Assembly (NCBI RefSeq): GCF_900169075.1
Contig: NZ_LT827015.1
Location: 1,240,001-1,304,000 of the forward strand
Length of the DNA stretch: 64,000 bases
DNA from: Chryseobacterium phocaeense
Lineage (GTDB): Bacteria; Bacteroidota; Bacteroidia; Flavobacteriales; Weeksellaceae
Direction: 5' to 3'
Position 1 is the stretch's first letter; every line of letters begins with the position of its first letter. Positions 60,452 through 64,000 of the stretch are shown here, piece by piece. Under the pieces are notes generated by a model. The model was not told where the DNA came from. It worked only from the letters and a program-made list of their open reading frames with translations, and made no database searches. A program made the position numbers and the translations under genes.

Positions 60452-61891
60452 ATGAAAAAACTAATTGTGAGTTGTTTTGCGGTAGGGGTGTTTTTAAATG
60501 TCAATGCACAGAACTACTGGAAAAAAAATGCTGGAAAAACCGCTAAAGTCATTCTTACGAGTGCCAAAACTAATGAAAAAATGGCAGATAAAGGAATGGT
60601 TAAGTTTGAGAAATTCGGACAGCCGAAAGAAACGGATGCGTGTATTTTTGTAGATCCGGATTTTAAATATCAGAAGCTGATAGGAATCGGCGGAGCCATT
60701 ACGGATGCTTCTGCAGAAACTTTCTATAAAATGCCGAAGGATAAGCAGAAAGAAATTCTTGAAGCCTACTTCGGGAAAAACGGTCTGGGATATACGGTAG
60801 TCCGTACCAATATGAATTCCTGCGATTTTTCCAGCGATTCTTATACCTATGTGGAAGATAATGATACGGCTTTAAAGACCTTCAATATTGCCCACGACGA
60901 GAAATATAAGATCCCGATGATCAAAGAAGCGCAGAAAGCTATTGGGAAAGATTTTACGTTCTATTTTTCACCCTGGAGCCCTCCGGCATGGATGAAATCA
61001 AATAAAAGTCTGTTCAAAGGAGGAAGACTGGAAAACCAGTATTACCAGACCTGGGCAGATTATTATATTAAATTCATCAAAGAATACGAAAAAAGAGGGA
61101 TTAATATCTGGGGGCTTACCGTACAGAACGAACCCATGGCCACACAAACCTGGGAATCCTGTATCTATTCTGCCGAAGAAGAAGGTGAGTTTCTGAAGAA
61201 TAATTTAGGACCAACACTTTGGAAGAACGGCTATAAAGACAAAAAAGTAATGATCTGGGATCACAACCGGGATCTGATCTATCAAAGAGCTACTACTACC
61301 TTAAGCGATCCTGAAACCTCAAAATATGCCCACGGAATCGGGTACCACTGGTACGAAACCTGGAATAATAAAACCCAGCTTTTCGATAATTTATCGGAAA
61401 CCCAAAGGGCATTCCCGGATAAGTTCCTCGCTTTTACGGAAGGCTGTAAGGAACAGTTTAAGATGTCCGGAATTTATGATGTAAGCTTAGGAGAGCTGTA
61501 TGGCAGAAATATGTTGAATGATTTCAATAAAGGAACCGCTTTATGGACGGACTGGAATGTTTTGCTGGATGAAACCGGAGGGCCCAACCATGTAGGAAAC
61601 TTTTGTTTTGCTCCCATCATTGCCGATACCAAAACAGGCGAAGTACATTACACCTACGAGTATTACTATGTAGGTCATGTTTCAAAATTCATTAAACCGA
61701 ATGCCCGGAGAATAGGAAACTCTTCCAACAGAGCTGCTTTGACATCCACAACCTTCATGAATGAAAACGGTCAGCTGGTGACCGTCATTATGAATGACTC
61801 TGAAAATGACATAGAAACCAATCTCTGGATCGAAGGCATGGCTGCGAAATTATCAGCACCCGCTCATTCCATACAGACCGTAATATTATAA
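60452..61891 (+). CDS. Second GH30 glycoside hydrolase
   Basis: A 479-residue secreted GH30 enzyme (signal peptide MKKLIVSCFAVGVFLNVNAQ). The acid/base is Glu227 (LTVQNEPMATQ) and the nucleophile Glu330 (LAFTEGCKE). It differs clearly from the GH30 at 55776 (which is a lipoprotein and has a different active-site neighbourhood), so they are likely to differ in substrate or place of action. Both share the (Q/P)NEP hallmark. It is the last gene of the locus and starts 39 bp after the GH16 gene. Confidence 0.9.
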   Translation: MKKLIVSCFAVGVFLNVNAQNYWKKNAGKTAKVILTSAKTNEKMADKGMVKFEKFGQPKETDACIFVDPDFKYQKLIGIGGAITDASAETFYKMPKDKQKEILEAYFGKNGLGYTVVRTNMNSCDFSSDSYTYVEDNDTALKTFNIAHDEKYKIPMIKEAQKAIGKDFTFYFSPWSPPAWMKSNKSLFKGGRLENQYYQTWADYYIKFIKEYEKRGINIWGLTVQNEPMATQTWESCIYSAEEEGEFLKNNLGPTLWKNGYKDKKVMIWDHNRDLIYQRATTTLSDPETSKYAHGIGYHWYETWNNKTQLFDNLSETQRAFPDKFLAFTEGCKEQFKMSGIYDVSLGELYGRNMLNDFNKGTALWTDWNVLLDETGGPNHVGNFCFAPIIADTKTGEVHYTYEYYYVGHVSKFIKPNARRIGNSSNRAALTSTTFMNENGQLVTVIMNDSENDIETNLWIEGMAAKLSAPAHSIQTVIL

Positions 61892-62175
61892 GACTTGATG
61901 AGTATCGTAATGGTGATATTGGCCTAGGAAGCTGGAGCGTTAAGAAAAATAAAATCTGATCCGTTAAAAAATTCCCACTGTCTGAGTGCGGGTAAAATAT
62001 TAAACCGGAGCAAATACAGTAAATCCGCACGAGTTTGGATTTTAGGAGCATATTTTATTTTTTAGCGAAAGATTTCAGCCTTGAATTTTTGGTTCATTTT
62101 GTTTTAAGACAAAAGAACAAACAGAAGAAAAATAATATTAATTATCCAGCAACTTCATATTGATTTTTTTAATAG
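61892..62175. other. Intergenic region after the glucan locus
   Basis: No gene is supported. A hairpin-like GTTCATTTTGT / ACAAAAGAAC pair at 62092-62118 recalls a common flavobacterial intergenic repeat (AGCCTTGAATTTTTGGTTC and similar words). No strong terminator was found directly after the GH30 gene. Confidence 0.45.
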
Positions 62176-62204
62176 AACCGGCGGCCTCGCAGAGGCCGCC
62201 GGTT
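62176..62204. terminator. Very stable hairpin at the fabI 3' end
   Basis: AACCGGCGGCCTC-GCA-GAGGCCGCCGGTT, a 13-bp perfect stem, 27 bp past the fabI stop codon on the minus strand. The T-tract is weak, so it may terminate or protect the transcript. Confidence 0.7.
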
Positions 62205-62230
62205 TACTTTTGCAATATTTTTAAATAATG

Positions 62231-63040
62231 TTATTCAACATCATATTTGCTGATCACTTTTTGGGTAACTCCCGAGCTGCTGAAACCTCCGTCATGGAAA
62301 AGGTTCTGCATCGTTACTTTCCTGGTAAGGTCAGAGAATAGAGTAACACAGTAGTCTGCACATTCAAGAGCCGTAGCATTTCCTAGTGGAGACATATCCT
62401 CCGCATAGCCCATAAATCCTCCGAAACCTTTCACTCCGCTTCCTGCAGTGGTCATCGTAGGAGATTGGGAAACCGTGTTCACACGTACTTTTCTTTCGCC
62501 CCAATAGTTTCCGAAAGTTCTTGCGATGCTTTCCAGATAAGCCTTGTTGTCGGACATATCATTGTAATCCGGGAATGTTCTCTGAGCTGCAATATAAGTA
62601 AGCGCCAGAATACTTCCCCATTCATTCATACAGTCTTTCTCCCATGCCACACGCATTACTTTATGGAAAGAAACGGCTGAAATATCCCAACCTTTCTCCA
62701 ACCAGTCGTAATTCATTTCTGTATAATGTTTTCCTTTTCTAACGTTGATAGACATTCCGATAGAGTGAAGGATAAAATCGATTTTTCCAAATTTTGCTAC
62801 AGCGGCATCGAAAAGTTTTTCAAGATCTTCAACAGAGGTCGCATCTGCAGCGATCACCTCTGAACCTGTTTTTTCCGCTAAACCATTAAGTTCTCCCATT
62901 CTCAAAGCAATAGGGGCGTTTGATAAGATAAACTCAGCACCTTCCTCATGACATCTCTCTGCAACTTTCCATGCGATTGATTGCTCATTAAGGGCTCCAA
63001 AAATAATTCCCTTTTTGCCTTTAAGTAAACCGTATGACAT
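62231..63040 (-). CDS. fabI: Enoyl-ACP reductase FabI
   Basis: A 269-residue short-chain dehydrogenase-type enzyme that does the last reduction in each round of fatty-acid synthesis and is the target of triclosan. The nucleotide motif is GIIFGALNEQSIAW. The catalytic pair is Tyr159 and Lys166 in DYNDMSDNKA (Tyr-x6-Lys as in E. coli FabI). The GSGVKGFGGFMGYAEDMSPLG substrate-loop region is present. A TACATTTG (complement of 63065-63072) may be its -7 element. Single gene with a hairpin terminator. Confidence 0.94.
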   Translation of the reverse strand: MSYGLLKGKKGIIFGALNEQSIAWKVAERCHEEGAEFILSNAPIALRMGELNGLAEKTGSEVIAADATSVEDLEKLFDAAVAKFGKIDFILHSIGMSINVRKGKHYTEMNYDWLEKGWDISAVSFHKVMRVAWEKDCMNEWGSILALTYIAAQRTFPDYNDMSDNKAYLESIARTFGNYWGERKVRVNTVSQSPTMTTAGSGVKGFGGFMGYAEDMSPLGNATALECADYCVTLFSDLTRKVTMQNLFHDGGFSSSGVTQKVISKYDVE

Positions 63041-63064
63041 AATTTTTTAATGTTTATTTAATTA

Positions 63065-63072
63065 CAAATGTA
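63065..63072 (-). promoter_or_regulatory. -7 promoter element of fabI
   Basis: TACATTTG on the minus strand fits TAnnTTTG. The expected TTG 17-23 bp upstream is not obvious, so this is a partial match only. Confidence 0.4.
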
Positions 63073-63098
63073 GCAATAATTTGTGTTTGGGACATCAT

Positions 63099-63133
63099 AA
63101 AAATGGAGCCTTATTGATTTAAGACTCCATTTT
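63099..63133 (-). terminator. Terminator of the LEA-like gene
   Basis: AAAATGGAG pairs with CTCCATTTT (9 bp) around an AT-rich loop, and T residues follow on the minus strand. It is about 30 bp past the stop codon. Confidence 0.7.
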
Positions 63134-63160
63134 CTTGAAAATATTTATACGACTGAAATT

Positions 63161-63460
63161 TTAGTTGGTTTTCTTATTCCATTCTGCCTTTACATCTTCT
63201 GCGGCATCTTTGGTTTTTTCCCAGGCTTCATTGGCCTTATCTTTAATATCTTCCCATGCGTCGGAAGCATTGTTTTTTACCTTTTCAAACCAGTCTTCCT
63301 GGTTAGCTTCCTGGTCATTATTCCTTTTTTCATTAATATAATCCTTTGCTTTCTGTGCAAGATCCTCTATTTTCCACTTTGCATTGTCTGCTGCATTTTT
63401 AAGAGAATTTTCTGTGTTGTTCACTGCATCTTCCGCCTTGTTGTATTCTGAATTGTTCAT
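63161..63460 (-). CDS. Small LEA-like hydrophilic helical protein
   Basis: A 99-residue, highly charged protein with amphipathic helical repeats of the late-embryogenesis-abundant type (AEDAVNNTENSLKNAADNAK, then DAWEDIKDKANEAWEKTKD, then AAEDVKAEWNKKTN). There is no signal peptide or hydrophobic core. Such proteins are often induced by desiccation, salt or cold and protect proteins and membranes. The ATG at 63460 is preferred to upstream in-frame non-ATG codons because the added residues are of unlike composition. Function is inferred from composition only. Confidence 0.7.
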   Translation of the reverse strand: MNNSEYNKAEDAVNNTENSLKNAADNAKWKIEDLAQKAKDYINEKRNNDQEANQEDWFEKVKNNASDAWEDIKDKANEAWEKTKDAAEDVKAEWNKKTN

Positions 63461-63595
63461 AATGTAATATTTTATTGTTGTGTACCAGTAATTAAACAAG
63501 AACCATTCCTAAAATTACCGGACCCTGTTAAACTTTTCTTAATCTTTTGTTATACTTTTCTAAATCAGTTATACCTTTAATATAAAATTGAAGCT

Positions 63596-64000
63596 ATGGA
63601 AAAAATACGTTGCGGCTGGTGCGAAAAGGACGACCTCTACAGAAAGTACCACGATGAAGAGTGGGGAAGACCCGTTTATGACGATCAAACCATTTTCGAA
63701 TTCCTGATTCTGGAAAGCTTTCAGGCCGGGCTGAGCTGGTATACCATTCTTTCCAAAAGAGAACATTTCAGAAAAGCTTTTGATCAGTTTGATTACCGGA
63801 AAATAGCCCTTTATCAAGATGATAAAATTGAGGAGCTTATGAATGATCCCGGTATTATCAGAAACCGGCTTAAAATAAAGGCAACTGTTACCAATGCACA
63901 GAAATTCATGGAGGTGCAGGATGAGTTCGGAAGTTTCTCAGTTTATATCTGGGGCTTTGTAAACGGGAAACCACAGGATAATAAACCTGAAACTTTGCAG
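63596..64000 (+). CDS. tag: DNA-3-methyladenine glycosylase I, 3'-truncated by the window edge
   Basis: The first 135 codons of a Tag-type base-excision repair glycosylase, which removes 3-methyladenine from DNA. The start, MEKIRCGWCEKDDLYRKYHD, has the zinc-site cysteine and histidine (Cys6, His19) of E. coli Tag, followed by EEWGRPVYDDQTIFEFLILE, QAGLSWYTIL and GIIRNRLKIKATVTNA, all close to E. coli Tag. The later zinc ligands lie beyond the window. It runs toward the right edge and no stop codon is reached. Confidence 0.92.
   Translation, partial: MEKIRCGWCEKDDLYRKYHDEEWGRPVYDDQTIFEFLILESFQAGLSWYTILSKREHFRKAFDQFDYRKIALYQDDKIEELMNDPGIIRNRLKIKATVTNAQKFMEVQDEFGSFSVYIWGFVNGKPQDNKPETLQ

Overview
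The window is a low-GC chromosomal segment from a Bacteroidota bacterium of the Flavobacteriia, most likely Chryseobacterium or a close relative. The signs are Bacteroidota promoters (TTG, 17-23 bp, TAnnTTTG), A-rich leaders without Shine-Dalgarno sequences, lipoproteins with Cys followed by Asp/Glu, a SusC/SusD pair, a type IX secretion C-terminal domain, a GldI-like lipoprotein, and an MNIO maturase with a short Cys-containing precursor as in the Chryseobacterium chr RiPP cluster. The genus is an inference. No rRNA, tRNA, CRISPR array, insertion sequence or phage gene was recognised.

Layout. 1-3160: two regulators (LuxR-type, AraC-type), then a serine-palmitoyltransferase-like enzyme with a TetR regulator. 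3259-4955: dnaX, split by an A10 tract so that the direct reading gives gamma and a -1 shift gives tau. 4982-6465: a promoter, an aromatic-residue-rich leader peptide and a DAHP synthase/chorismate mutase fusion, which looks like an amino-acid attenuator. 6628-8494: rsgA and ndk. 8572-10416: a GH29 alpha-L-fucosidase. 10595-12453: a putative MNIO RiPP locus (precursor, maturase, membrane protein). 12768-22536: housekeeping genes (rpe, M42 peptidase, mnmD, ilvE), lipoproteins and two peptidyl-prolyl isomerase lipoproteins. 22678-28595: an aspartic-protease-like protein and two tandem M28 peptidases, one with a damaged active site. 28651-33623: serC, serA and a DUF1015 gene, then a ferredoxin divergent from an acyl-CoA reductase. 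33670-38298: membrane and redox genes (BI-1, thioredoxin, peroxiredoxin) and an aminotransferase. 38627-45240: another M28 peptidase, rsmG, and a lipoprotein/DUF922/AddB-like cluster. 45438-48987: a T9SS-exported hydrolase and an acyl-CoA dehydrogenase. 49115-61891: a beta-glucan utilisation locus (Nudix-type regulator, MFS transporter, SusC, SusD, GH30, GH3, GH16, GH30). 62231-64000: fabI, a LEA-like small protein and the start of tag.

Intergenic DNA carries at least two dispersed repeat families (an AACCACAAAAG family, in tandem arrays of 160-bp and 300-bp units and as inverted pairs, and a TTAAG/AACCATTAAG family), GGGCTTTAGCCC-type palindromes, and many strong hairpins that mostly act as terminators between convergent genes.

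Most noteworthy are the aromatic leader peptide before the DAHP synthase gene, the frameshift-dependent dnaX tau, the MNIO RiPP locus, the probable pseudo-protease in the M28 pair, and the glucan locus with a catalytically degenerate Nudix regulator. All function calls come from reading the sequence and recalling families; no search was run.
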